Of a DNA stretch of 60,000 bases, positions 13,302 through 26,400 are shown piece after piece; position 1 is the stretch's first letter; each line of letters begins with the position of its first letter. The stretch comes from Acanthaster planci. Lineage: Eukaryota; Echinodermata; Asteroidea; Valvatida; Acanthasteridae. The notes below the pieces were generated by a model. It searched no databases. It was not told the origin of the DNA and was given only the letters and a program-made list of their open reading frames with translations. A program made the position numbers and the translations under genes. Location of the stretch: NCBI RefSeq assembly GCF_001949145.1, contig NW_019091363.1:1368387-1428386 (forward strand), given 5' to 3'.

Positions 13302-14711
13302 TCAATGATTTGTGTCGTAACCCCAATAAAAAAGCAAATAGTTTTGCAGTAGGACTGGCAACGGCAAATCTCGCACGGCTTCCTCGAGCTGCTTGAAACC
13401 AATCAGACACCGAATGGCGCGCCGAGCCAGCTGTAGGAGATAAGCAGGGTTACGGTAGGTACGCACCAGCTGTGATTTGAGCGGCTCTTGGACCAAACTG
13501 AACACCAGATCGTTGATGTCCTGTATATCAATGCGGTTCGCACCCTCGACGAGCAGTTGGATGGTTTGCGGAAATGCAGTCAGTAGGGGGAGCATGCTCA
13601 ACACGCTGCGGAAGTTGTCCCTGGCGGTGGAGATGGTAAAGCGCCCTCCATTGTTGATGAAAGCCAGTACACGCTGCTGGCAAGCTTGATCCAGCTGGTT
13701 GCGATCTTCTACCTCTTCCATGTTTAGTACGTTGATGTAGTGTGACAGGAGACAGTGAAGGGGCGTGTCGTCAGTACTGGTCAGTGCGTCTGTATCGGCA
13801 CCACTCCGCAACAACAATTTCAAAATGTCGGGCTCGCTGCCGGCGGAGCAGGCGCGGTGAAGCGGTTGATACTGGCGGTCGTTCAGTGCGTGGATGTCGG
13901 CACCGTAGTCCAGCAAGAGCTGGATAAAAGGGACACCCCGGTGGGCTGATGCGTGGTGAAGTGGCGTGTTTCCCTGCTGGTCGCGGGAATTCGGGTCCGC
14001 TCCATAAGCGAGCAGACACCTAGTAATGTCGAGCTCGTTACCAATGATCGCCAGCTGCAAGGCGTTGCGCCTATGCCTGCCGGGCGTTCGGGGAGCAGTC
14101 CACGCGTGCACGTCACAACCTAAAGTCAGGAGTATTTCCACAAACTTTAGATGACCTACCTCAACAGCTGCGTGCAGCGCTGTCAGGCCCTTCGGTGTTC
14201 GGGACTCAGGGTCAGCTCCGTACCTTAACAATGTCTCCAAGCATTCAGGCGCGTCGAGGGGGACCCGATGGACCTCATAGCCGATGTGTTTGTGGTAGAA
14301 GTTCGGATCCGCGCCATGTCTGAGCAGTACCTCCGCACAGGCGTGGTGACCTTCCTGAAGGGCCAGAGACAGCGGTGTGAGGCCGATGGCATCCGTCCTG
14401 TTGGTGTCAGCCTCTGTCCCCGGTTGCACCAACTGCTCGAGCATCTCTACCAGCCCGTGCTTGGCAGCAACATGCACGGGCGAGTAACCACAACAGTCCT
14501 GCACGTTGACATCCACGTGGTGTTGCAGGAGACAATTGACACAGTCCGACCTCTGCTTGAATACAGCGTGGTGCAATGCAGTGAGCTTCATGGCGCCCAC
14601 AGTTTCATTTGGATTTTGGCAGTGCCTGAGAAATCTCCTAAACCTGGATGAGCTGCAGTCAGAATTAATCAAATCTACTAGGTCACCGGCCGTTGAACAC
14701 CAAAGTGACAT
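13302..14711 (-). CDS. ankyrin-repeat and SOCS-box (ASB) family protein
   Basis: A 469-residue protein in one uninterrupted frame. Residues about 41-310 form eight or nine ankyrin repeats, seen from recurring TALHHAV, TPLSLAL, TALHAAV and TPLHHAS motifs and LLLxxGADxxA ends. Residues 421-462 form a SOCS box: an Elongin-BC contact (LLQLARRAIRCLIG) then a Cullin-5 box (LPLPVLLQNYLLF). In this family the ankyrin repeats hold a substrate and the SOCS box recruits Elongin B/C-Cullin 5-RBX2 for ubiquitination. The start ATG follows GACTGCAGGA, which could be a splice acceptor behind a 5' untranslated exon. The reading frame is GC-richer than its surroundings and has no introns, unlike most vertebrate ASB genes, so a retrocopy or intron loss is possible. 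The ASB subtype cannot be fixed. Several frames on the plus strand at 13.4-14.75 kb are shadows. Confidence 0.9.
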   Translation of the reverse strand: MSLWCSTAGDLVDLINSDCSSSRFRRFLRHCQNPNETVGAMKLTALHHAVFKQRSDCVNCLLQHHVDVNVQDCCGYSPVHVAAKHGLVEMLEQLVQPGTEADTNRTDAIGLTPLSLALQEGHHACAEVLLRHGADPNFYHKHIGYEVHRVPLDAPECLETLLRYGADPESRTPKGLTALHAAVEVGHLKFVEILLTLGCDVHAWTAPRTPGRHRRNALQLAIIGNELDITRCLLAYGADPNSRDQQGNTPLHHASAHRGVPFIQLLLDYGADIHALNDRQYQPLHRACSAGSEPDILKLLLRSGADTDALTSTDDTPLHCLLSHYINVLNMEEVEDRNQLDQACQQRVLAFINNGGRFTISTARDNFRSVLSMLPLLTAFPQTIQLLVEGANRIDIQDINDLVFSLVQEPLKSQLVRTYRNPAYLLQLARRAIRCLIGFKQLEEAVRDLPLPVLLQNYLLFYWGYDTNH

Positions 14712-17225
14712 TCCTGCAGTCGGTGTCGTTCAAAACAAGCAGAAAAACCAATAAACTTCGCAAAAGCGAAACCATGCAGCTCAACGCGACGTCGGTACTG
14801 TTCCGAACACTGAACTTACCATAGAACGTGTTTAAGGCAAAGGAGAGCAAGAAAATATATCGGCCTAATGTAACTTAATGTCTATCGACAGCTTGAAGTA
14901 AAGAAGGACCGTGGATCGTACGTTCAGTATGCATGAACGTTTCAGCATAGGTTTTAAGAACTCCTTGCACAATCTGCGCTCCATACACCCACATTCCAGA
15001 AACGCCGTGCGCGTCATTCCTTATGAAGCACACAATAGACTTGCCAAGTCTCCCCAAGCAGGGTAACGATTTTATTTTCTGTTTATTAAATCAACACAGC
15101 ACGCAAAAACAGAAGCAGCTATTAAACCGTTATAGAATTGTTTGCAAGAATAATCGACTTTCAAGCAGAGTAGAGTTCTAACTCGGATATCTTTCTTTAA
15201 ACATCCTTTTCATTTTGCAAACTTCTCAAGACTTTATGTAACTATTAACCCTGACGTTTTGGTTCAAAACAATTATTATTCAGTCCCAAACAACTTAATC
15301 TGTATGGCGCTTTTCCTAATACATATAGTTTCCACACCTAATGCAACAAAGCACATTTGCAAGCCTCTGCTCTGTGATATAAATAAACCTGTTGAAAGTA
15401 TACATTTTAAATCCGAAGCCAATACATACTTAAAGTATAATAAATATGACTTTGTCAAACTAGATGTCGATATTACTGTAAAAGTATACGCATGATTTTG
15501 TAAATCTACATCGTGTCTGGGTTATTTGCATATATGCATCAAGTTGTTACTTTTTGGTTGACCTTTGTGCATCCTGTGCCGCCGGTTTGCAGAGTGCAAA
15601 TCCCTAGCAGGGGAAAATCAGTTCTTAAATTATCTTTAACATTTGTCTAGGTTTATTAATGAAAGTGTTGTATGACTTTGCAATATTGTCTGTTACATTA
15701 TGTGGTAGCTTGTAGGAGAATATGAATCGAAGCTTACATGATATACGGATTTGTGCACCGATTAGCTGGGTCTGATGTACGCGTAACAAGACTGGTGCAA
15801 TTTGTCCGTGAACAAAATCATATTTTGAGGTCGTTGACTTGCCTTTTTGTGCGCTTGGCTGGCCAAGCCATGATTCAGCTGTAAAGGATGATGTAGTATG
15901 GTCTTTAAGAAAACTCTCAGTGAGTATATCATTTCTTAGTTTCATGTACGTGATTGAGAACACGATGTTTGGTACAGCCGAATGTTTCCTTATAGCGGCG
16001 TTCCCCTGTGATTAAGTGCCGGTGATATGCCATTGATGAATAAATTGAGCCGCTTATACCTACATGTCGTTTGTGTTTGCCTGCATCCGTTCTTTACTTG
16101 GTCCCTTTGACAGCAGGATAGGGCCTCTCAGTGCCGCCCACTACAGTAGTGTGAATAAAGGGATATCTTGTTTCGCACCCACAATATTCAAATAAATGAA
16201 AATATCTGAGGCAATAGTCCTGACAGAGCAAACATTGCAGTTGCGCATCTGTCCAAATTCAAAACTCGCAGGCTCTTCGACCCTCAGAGCAGATTTTTTG
16301 ATGTGATCACAGGGCGTGCAACATGCATGTCAGCAAGCTGGATTCGAGATACACGTACATCAGTGGTCCCCAAAGTACCTTTGGACGAAATGGTCACAGC
16401 CATTCTGTGTTGGCCATTAACAGGTTTGGAAGCTTAAATCGGTGCCACCGGAGAGCGATTCCAGTGGACTAACTGTATTCAGCAATTATAAATCCTACTT
16501 TACTATTCCTTAAACATCTTCAATTCAACAATAAGCCAACACATTCATGAGCACTCATTAGCAACGATGCCGATTACATAAATTTTGTCACTTACTGCAA
16601 ACTGTTAAATGTAAAATTAAGCTTCAAATGATGCATATGTTACCTGTTAGGAAGTTATCAACCCTTACTTACTGACGCATTAAAATCACACAACGCTATT
16701 TATTGTTTTTTTTCATTTTGTGAATCCTAATATTTATTAAGTGTTCATGCAAACCATACCTTAAGAATGCTTACGCATAAAAGATTACCTTGTTATTGAT
16801 ATCAGAAATAGGATATATTTATCATTAGTATTACAAGTGTGTATATAGTGCTACTCTGAACTACTGGACTTTACGCTTTACAAAGAAGAAACCGTATTAC
16901 CAAACAACAAAACATTTACGAGAAAATATTGAGAGAAACCAAGAGAAAAAAGTTCCGCCAAACAGGTATGTTTTGGTATGTTTGATGGTAGACATTTCAC
17001 ATCTGGGGCATAGAAAGAGGATGACCTTTCCGCTCTACCGCCCCGCCCCCTTGGGCATCATGAGTCGTTGGGAAAACCAATCATGCCCCATGGATGGTCA
17101 GTATCATACACTGTTCAAGACTCTGCCTATAATTATAATTGCCTCCTAACCTACGGGGATTAGGCGATTAATTTTGTTCACAGAAGTTCGGCTAAAGACA
17201 CGAAGGAGACGAAAACGTAATTATG
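14712..17225. other. intergenic, 14.7-17.2 kb
   Basis: Sequence between the ASB-type gene's 5' end and the 3' flank of TG-A. Open frames are short and unrecognised. Minus-strand AATAAA motifs at about 16,699 and 16,733 are the nearest canonical signals below the TG-A stop codon, roughly 600 bp away. Homology with the TG-B 3' flank begins only at about 17,226. Confidence 0.5.
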
Positions 17226-17333
17226 TTTGATTGCAAGATTATACAGCGCGGGCAGTACACATACTTTGCCGAACACTGAGCAGATTATGCTGTTCTTCGC
17301 ATAATTAATTCTCCGGTTGCCACGACTGGGCAG

Positions 17334-17475
17334 TTAGATTATGGTGACAACTTCTTTGCCGGACACACCAATCAGATCGAAGGACGAGAAAGACACCAGG
17401 ATCTCCTTGTCGCCAAACGCCTTTCTTGCTACAACAGTGACCTTGTACTGGACTGTTTCATCGCCCCCGATGTTT
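17334..17475 (-). CDS. TG-A exon 15 (terminal, stop)
   Basis: Acceptor GGGTATAG, phase 2 entry, ends EVVTII and TAA. Encodes the last strands of the second C-terminal beta-barrel ([20 protein letters not shown]). TG-B has the same length and frame. Confidence 0.9.
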
Positions 17476-20400
17476 CTATACCCAAAAAATAACAACGTTT
17501 GAAAATAATAATCATTGAAGTCGTAAAGAATGATCACGATCTCATTAAAATATTTCATCAACAGTCATAATCAAGGTGGGCTCGTTTACGAAATGTGCGG
17601 GGAATATTTTGAAGGTGCTTTGGTGTTTCCTGTATACAACTGACGACCTAGCATGGGTTTCTTTGGGCCAAGGACAGAAAGGTTTGCAACGAATAAATAA
17701 CGGAATAAAACAAGTGTTTCGGACGTAGCCGCCGATCTCACACAAAGAAAGAGCTAAAAAAAACATAAAAAATGCGAGTTATCGAGCGAAACCTTTCGGG
17801 GAATCAAAGTTGGGAAAGATCGATATACTGAAACGCAAAAGATAGTTCTCCCCCCAGTCAAAAACAAGAATGGAGCTCTATCACTCCTCTCCCTCAAGCC
17901 AGTTACAGATACCTGAAAGCTTCCTTTTTAGGCAGGACCACAGCAGGACCTTCGGTTTTGAAGAAGCAGCCGTGGAGTGCAGTGGACAGAGGATTGGTGA
18001 ACTTGACGCTGGCTGTAAATTCTGTGGCTGCAATCACAGTCTTGGGAACCTGAAGATATATAACAGAGCAGAGATCAAATTTGCTGAAAGCACTTGAGTT
18101 CAGAGTTCATCGCATATTTTGGTGTGTTCTTAACCACTTGCTGCAAGCAATATTTTTAGGGATAGTAAGTATTGAACAAGTATTATGACGATACAGAGTA
18201 ACGGATTATGATAAGCGTAGGAAGACATCTCAAAAAACTATACCTGTGTCTTTTTTCCGTCCACAAAACAGACAGAACCAATATAAAGTCAGATTGCTGA
18301 GTTAAGAAACTAAGACGAAATTCACACTTTACCTGAACCTTGAGGTCCGGCTTGGTCAAGCGGAAATTTGCTGCTCTTGTCATCACCTGGTCTGTCTCGG
18401 ATACAAACATGGTTATCTGGAAGCGGACGTTGGCCTGGTCCACGAGTTTAGGGAGATAGTCGCTCGGTTTCACCTTCCACTCATGAACTATGAATTAACG
18501 GGGCAACAAGCTTTAGGGCTTTGGTGGTATAGTCCATCGATTGTATTGTTATCCCCAAAATAACTGACAAAATTACTGTTGATAAGTAGACTTGTTTTAA
18601 AGATGCTAATGGGACAATGGGATGGGATGTCCTTTTTTTTACAAAACGATGAAAGGCCATTACAAAAACACATCTAAGGACACAATTTTTAATCAGTCGC
18701 CAGACGTTCGTTTTGAGCACTTTGGGTGCCTCAAACGAACGTAATGCACAAATGACGGGTAGTACGTTTACGTAACTACCTGTCATCGCTGTTTTGCTAA
18801 GCTACCAATAAAGGAAATATGTTTTTTTAGGTTTTAGAAAAACTCTAACAATTTTAATAGAAATGAAAATTGTGCACCCAAAAGCTGTTCATTAACATAT
18901 ATTTAAAAAGAAACTTTGCTTCTGACCTATACTCTCATGTGCACTGAGAAAGAAAGAAATAATTATTTCCAAGGTGAACTTCTGGAAGTTTATCCTACGA
19001 AGGTTTTCTTCTAAAGGTTGTAACTAACCTGCTTCTGCGCTCTTCACGTTGACAAAGTCTCGTGACTCAAATACCAGATTTGCTTTCACTCCCGTGTAGT
19101 ACATTGTAATACAAGTGATGACGAGAGTCACACTTCGCAGCTCCTCGACAGGGCACGTCTTCTTCAGCTTGGCCTGAACCACAAAGTCCTTACCGATGAG
19201 AACGTCTTCCGGCAGGACGATCTTCAAGCTAGTGTCCCGGCCCGTCTCCGGTAAGAGCTTCTTGAGAGTATACGTGTACTTGTCGGCAGTGAAGAGGCTC
19301 AGGTATTCCATGACAGAACCTAACGACAGGAACAAATGTTAAGTCCTTGTTCTCGATAAAACGGGCTTACTGAATCAAAAACTTTGAATTACAGAGACGG
19401 CTATGGCCGATAGAAACCTCGGAAGAAATGTTATGTTTGAAAATCTAGAAGGACAACGGTAACGTCCCAAAAAGCATCCGGCATACTCTGAACTCATTGT
19501 CTCTCAATACATGATGTCTTTGATGATCGGACATTCTCTGCCGCGTCATACCGAACCGGAACCAAGTGCACAACAGCCTCGTGTAGACAGCAATGCTGCG
19601 TTCTTTTGGGACGGTAATGCAACTGAAATCCGAGAGCTCTGATCATCGACAGCTTAATGTTGTCATAAGCAGATGAATTGAAGTAAAACGTGTCAGAAAT
19701 GTATGCAGTCATAATAGATGTATTAACGGCGGTGATCTTGGAATTGTTGAGTTTACGCTCCAAGCGTAGTTCCCGTTGGCTCGATTGGGACACAATAATA
19801 CATAAAGCCAAGTCGCAACTTTGGCAACGCAAAGAGGCCGACGTGACCGATAACGCCTGCATATACGGGTACTGATTTTTTTATGGGGGGCATAGGGGCA
19901 ATTGAACTATAGAGCAGCGACACTTCTGTACAGTCATGTTTTGTCTGTTAAAATGTCGTGTTCGTGTGTATACTGTGTCATTGTGTATTATGGAAAATAC
20001 TTCCCAAATACATGGATGGAAATAAGTGAAACGGAAAAGCTTCCAGCTGAGACCGCAGACGTCCTTTTATTTATATCACGTCTGTGAACAAGGTAACCAG
20101 ATAAGCAAAATGCCACGTTGATTGGGGAGACCTCGCATGCATGGCCGAATGACTTGGGACGCGCTTCTTTAGGACCATAGGCATGCGCTGTTAGAATACC
20201 AAACTCGCTTTATGACAAATTTATTAAGAATGGAGTGATTCTGAAATAAGGAGCAACGGAAAGTTGTAGCCAAGACCAATTATGACCTTCACAAGACCAC
20301 ACAATACCAGCACTGGACCAACACAAGAACTCCAGTCTGAATTCATGTCACAAGCTACTCAAATGAACTGCAACAAAAGCATTCCTTTGTGATTGTTCAC

Positions 20401-23400
20401 CCTGTTACTTGCGCCTGTTCTTGTGCATGGTCTTGTGTCTGGTCTTATTTTTAGGTTATGATAATGGCATACCTGAATATATCGCGTGTCCCCCTTTGAA
20501 CAAAGTAAATAGCACCTGAAAGATTTCTCAATTCAATGCAATTTGTCTCGTCAGCTACATCGTGCCGTAGCCTCGCACGCGCTGCACGTGGTGTTAACGA
20601 TGGATATATACACGGGAGGCATTTTTGTTAAAACTGATGTGATCCACGGATGTTACCTCTGACGTTGGTTGAACGATGTCTTTTGTAAAAGACAAAATTA
20701 TGCCACATCAGCGATTATTACGCCGAGGCTATGTATCAGTCCCAACTACAGTTTAGAGAGTCTCAATTTCAGTGCCCGCAGCTGGGGCGTGCCTATATAT
20801 TTAGACTAAACTCTATCGAAACTCTCGACAGAATTCTTTAAGTACGTTCCAAGCAACCTGACATTTCCTCATGATGGAAACAGAAATTATTAGACGAAAT
20901 GACAATCACGGGCACACGTTGAATCACATATTATCACACTATTAAAACCATTGTTGAGCTGTCCGACTGCAGCACCATAGTCTAGACTGCCCTGACTGTA
21001 TTGTGGACAGTCCCGACTGTGTCTAAGACCAACACCATATAATTGGGGCGGATATAGTTTCAAAATGCCCACAGCTAATATCTGAATTATTTGCCTAAAA
21101 CCCGCTACCAGCTGGTCGAAAACATTTGTCAAAGACTTGTAAGTCAGTGTAGGCCGTTACCATTGTGGATATCCCCATGTGGATAATCACCTATTGCCGT
21201 GTACCACTTGGGCACTATGACTTAATTTTTCTGTCCTAATCGCGGAATGGCGAAAAGCCGTAGCCGTACTGCCCCTGTTTCTGAAGCGGCTTCTGCTCCG
21301 GTAACAATACGTTATCTTACCTTCCTCTGGCTTGTACTGCCGAGTGATATCCTCCCGTTCCATTTTTCCAACAGCTTTCGTCAAAATGCGAGTCCCCACT
21401 GCGTCGGTATCAATATCTATGACTTTCGGTTGCTACGAACAAAAATGATTTTATAAACTTTTTAGTGTAATTGACGTTTCACAAGGGCCGCACATTTGAA
21501 CGACCACACCCACTAAGTGCGCAGACTCACGGCCTTTCAAACACCAACAATCCATGTGAGACTGACACTAACACAAGCAAGGCAACTTAACTTGAGATGG
21601 GATATGGATTATAATAAAAAAGAGGGAAAATTCTGGGAGACTGAGTTCGAAACAAACACAAACAAATACCGACAACTATGAGCCAAGGTCCTGAAGTAAG
21701 CTGACTGTACACCATGAGAAGAATCAACATTAAAGACAAATTAGCTTCAATGATATTATCTCACAAGACATTTGTGAGTAAAAACCATTTGAAGCTTCAG
21801 CTTTAGAATGGTGAAAGTCAAAGAAACATCTGAATCGTACAGAAATCGAGCCTCGTTTAAAACGCATTGCGCATTCTGTTTACATAAATCGTGCACTCCA
21901 TGACCCATCTTCGGCCCAAATGCTTGAAAAGCCGAAAGTGGAATTTTCTGCAACAAATACCTCCGAGTAATCCATGCTGATTAGCCACGAGACTTTGCAG
22001 GCGTTGACCTCGGCAAACACGAACTTGGTGTCGTAACTGAAATACACTTGGCCGCTCTTCACTGCAGTCAGGGAGGCAGGTCCCGTGCGGTACACATCTG
22101 CATGAGAAAGATTGAACACGTTGAAGAAAAGAACAGTAAAAAATCTCGGTACACCACTACCGAACATAATATGTGAAAATTTCACTTGGGAGGCACCGTT
22201 GTGGCAATGACTTGTGTTTTGTGAAAGTTACAGCTCTTTTAGCGACATTTTAACGACATGTGAAACATAATCTTTAAACATGGCAGACTTTCCGGTTTGA
22301 CTGATTGTTCCATGACTTTGCCAAAAAGTATGGTCCATCTCAATAGCAGCCTGCAGGTTGTTTGCATAAACCCAGCCATTTAGCCCCTTCGTCCATATCC
22401 CCATTCGTCCTTACGACCACATACAAAGGTCTACCGACCAATCAAAACACGGAGGCACTACACGATTCTTTACTCCGGCGGCATACTTACAATCGCTTTT
22501 CTCTTGTGGAGTGGCGTCCACCGCTTGCCACCCACCATAGCCCTTGGGTAGGTCACGGCGGGCCATCCAAGCGTCATTCCAGACATGAAAGTTCCTGGTT
22601 GTTTTGAGGGACGTATCACAAATAAAATTTGGTTATCTTACTGAGGTAACGGCTGTATGTACAGAAGTGTCCACACTGATCTTTCAGGCCATCCTGATTG
22701 AAAAGGAGAATTTATATTACGGGTTTTGCCCTTAATACCCAACGTATATGTATTTATAAATACTGTATACTCAGTGCTTGTCCGAGATCTTGCGAAAAAT
22801 TCCACAAGCTTATTCGGGTGGGACTCGAACCCACAACCTCTTGCTTACTAGTGTAGACATTTTAATCACTCGACCGCTGAACTTGCTGGGGTCAGCTGGC
22901 CGGTGCGAGTCCGGCACGTGTAGCAACGGGTACCGTGAACTATTTTCAAGATGTACTTTTGTGTGAGGGAGATGTTGAATTAAGTTACGGGTGTTGCCCT
23001 TACCCGACTTATGTGTATTTATAAACCTTGTATATTTAGTGCTGAGAATACAGAAACAAGCACACAAACAAATTCCAATCTCCTCCAATTTACGGCACTG
23101 GTTACATTGTAGATGGAGTTGAAATGCTATTTTGTGTACTGACTCCCTAAATCATGAATACCATGTTTTTCACAAGAAAATCACTGTTTTTGCTCAAGTT
23201 TCACATTATGACAGAGTCACCTGTTAATCTCGGATTTCGCCCTTTATACTCAGGCTTTAAAAACTTATGAAAAAATTTGCGACAGGTTTGCTAAAATTCT
23301 ACGAACAGTAAGCTCATTTTAACTAAACTTCAAAGGTTTTTCTATGTTGAACTGACCAGACGCTGTCGGCCGTTCCAAGTGATTTCCCATCGGCATCGTA

Positions 23401-26400
23401 GTGGTAGTCAATCAGGCAGTTAGCGTCAGTGTCATGCGCCGAGGAGAAGTTGGTGATGGTACGGCCCGGGATACCAATGCAGCGGAGAGCTGAGGTTTAA
23501 AAAGAGAATCATTACTGACTCCTTGAAACTTATGGAAAATCGGTGTTATTATCAGGAAAAAACTGTTAAGGGACAATATCATAAATGCAATATTTACTTC
23601 TGGACATTATGACGTTGGAACGAAAGCAGAGAAGGTAATCCGAAAGGTTCCACCTGATAAAGCTATGAGCGATATCGAACTGGATATTTGGGTCACGTTT
23701 GAACTGTCCCACTTGGATGTTTGTTAAATACAGGGGAGCAACGTTTTGAAAGCGGGCCAGTTGTTTCTGAATTTCTTTCGAAAAATATATACCTTGCTTT
23801 TTCACCCATTGCAAAGGGCAACAAATACTCCATTACATGATGGTACTCCAGTGGAGCTGAAAGAAAGTGTGTGTTTGTACCTGAGGGACTGTCAAGAGTC
23901 ATTCATACTGAAGCGCCACAGAAACGTCCAAGTGCAAAAGGACGAGCTCAGAATGCTCTTACCACGCCGAAAACGTGTAAGTGCTCCCTTCAATATAAAC
24001 AAATATTCCATGAAGTTTGGGTTACCTCAGGGTACAGTTTTTCCTAGTTGCCAGACCCACCTGTGGTAAGCAGACCGCCAAACACCCAGCACTGTCCGTA
24101 CCTCACCGGCAGCCCTGTCCTGATGTACTCCTCGAAGATGGAGGCGCTACCGGACCAAGCTGTAGGCTCCGTGCCATCCGCGTAATCGCCACTCCAGTTG
24201 CCGGAGAGGATTCCTCCCTCATCTTGTGAATTAACCTGCCAGTTGTGGTGCAACAAGTTAAACTGAATCGTCAAAGTTTTACACAAAATAGGCCGAACAG
24301 TTTACATACTGAAAAATGCATGGTCTACTTTTTATGTCTTTCCTCAGGGCGTTCTACTCTTATAAGATCTGACTACTTTAAGGTAAAGTTCAAATTCCCA
24401 ACTTGGATTAATATCTTCACGTGCCCAGATGAAGAGGTTGCTGCAGCTACCAAAGGTTATGGCTTCTTGTAGCTTCTAAGGTGTTTTGTATGCAGTCTAT
24501 GGGTTGGCAGGGACTAGAAAATTCTTTGGTGTAAACGTTTCCGAGAGAATCAGCGAACACATTTTGTTCTCAAATTGTTGCCCACACTCACCAGAGCCGA
24601 CAGCTGCCTAGATATTTCAATTGGGCAGGAATAAGCTGCAGGGCGCTTCTTGCAATCTTCCAGAAGGCGAACCAAACACTCCAGGATTCCAGACTCAAAC
24701 TGGAAGGCAGATAAAAAGGACTTACTGTACCTAAAGTACATTTGTAAGGTAACTATGCTAGCCGCGCAGATTAACTCTCATTTGACTCGTGGTGATAGCC
24801 GAGTGTGTCTATCCGTTCCTGGCGGGAACGTTCTTACATATGATGGCAAAATGTCAAGTGTTTTTTTTTCTTGTATGTTTTGTTATTTGTACAAGCAAAG
24901 GATACACTACTAGCTTCCCTTCAGGTATAAAAACATAAGGTCTTTGCCTGTGTGCCTGTCGCGCGCACGAGCTGCTCTCAGTTCTTCGCCTTTCAGGATG
25001 TGCTTCATATATGCCGCAGTAGTGGATAGCCTTGATTCGACTATTCCTGGAAAGAGGCAAAAATCATTGACCTGGCCAAAATACCACGGCGCCCATCCCA
25101 CGGAGTGGTCGGTTCCATAGAAGTACATCCCCATGTCATTCAGAACGTATTCCTGCCTCAGTTCCTCTTTGTGTAGGAACACCTCATCGGCTGGGTGAAA
25201 TGAAGACGAAATGGCAATTTGAGATGTCGGGAATTCACTGATACAGGAAATCGTACAAACGTACACATAAAACAGAAGATTCCCATCGAATGGTTCTAGT
25301 ATATCAGATATTGCGCATGCCTTTGTGTAGTTGCATCAGACTTTGAGTTTCAGACTTTCACCATAATCCACAAAGGAAAAACACATCGCGGTGAGGTCCG
25401 CAATTTTACCACCTTCATCAGACAAGATGAAAGAAATGAAAATAACGTGTTGATTGATTAAAATGCGCAGTGAATGACGTCTAATGACAATACCCAAGTT
25501 TACCTTGACACCATGGATTGAAAAGAACGTAGACGTGTCCCTCCAGTTTGAAGCGGCAGGCAAGGGCGCCCCCAACGTTAGTGCGAACTGCCATCTTATA
25601 CCGGCCGATCAGACAATCGGAGGGAATGGATATCTTTACGGTCAGCTTGGTTCCCTTGGATTCAATGACCTTTGCCCTCCACTCATCGACATCTTCGCTT
25701 GCTACATCGATGGGACGAACGTAAATGGCGATATGGCTCTCGTGAGACATCATTGGCTTGTCTCCTGTCAGCAGTAAATTGAAACATTGCGAGAAATCTA
25801 TCAATAACCTGCATGTGCATACAGAAATTTGTCGACCCAATACGCGTTTGAAAAGGTCGACAAATTTCGAGTGTTGTGATTGGCCAACGCGTTATTGTGA
25901 ATCACCCGTATTCTCGGAATTTAATCGACAAGGGGACAGTGAAGGAACCCGCACGCAGCCCATGGATCGGAGTCGAGGTTGCGGTTTGTCTGCCGCCATC
26001 ATGTGTTTCAGAGTCTTCCATGGTATCTTTACTACACGGGGTGGTTAAGTTTTCGTGTAATTTTTTAATGAAGAAATAAAGACAGCACAGCGCCCTCGGC
26101 GCTAAAATAATAAATCCGCACCAAAACTGCGCAAGGTATACAGATCACATTAAACATTATTTTATTCGGGAGGAGGGTTTTCGAGGCCAACAAATTGGGT
26201 TGGTTACTACGATTTGGTTGAAAATCACACCGCAGTTGTTTTGTTGTTTTCAAACTATCGTCTAATGTGGTTTTGAAAGAAAGAGTTGAATAGTGTCTCT
26301 GAGCGTGACGATGCAGCACAAGAGGCGAAATCATAATTGACTTACAAGATAGGCCCTACAGCAAATAGGACCGTAAGCTCTCGTTCGAACGAGAGGGGAA

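Noticed and set aside
13477-14754. Several plus- and minus-strand frames overlapping the ASB-type gene
   Set aside because: Shadows in other frames of a GC-rich coding exon.
22812-22897. Functional tRNA gene
   Set aside because: A and B boxes are present but the head continues into a repeat tail with other copies in the window, and the cloverleaf is not evident; a SINE head fits better.
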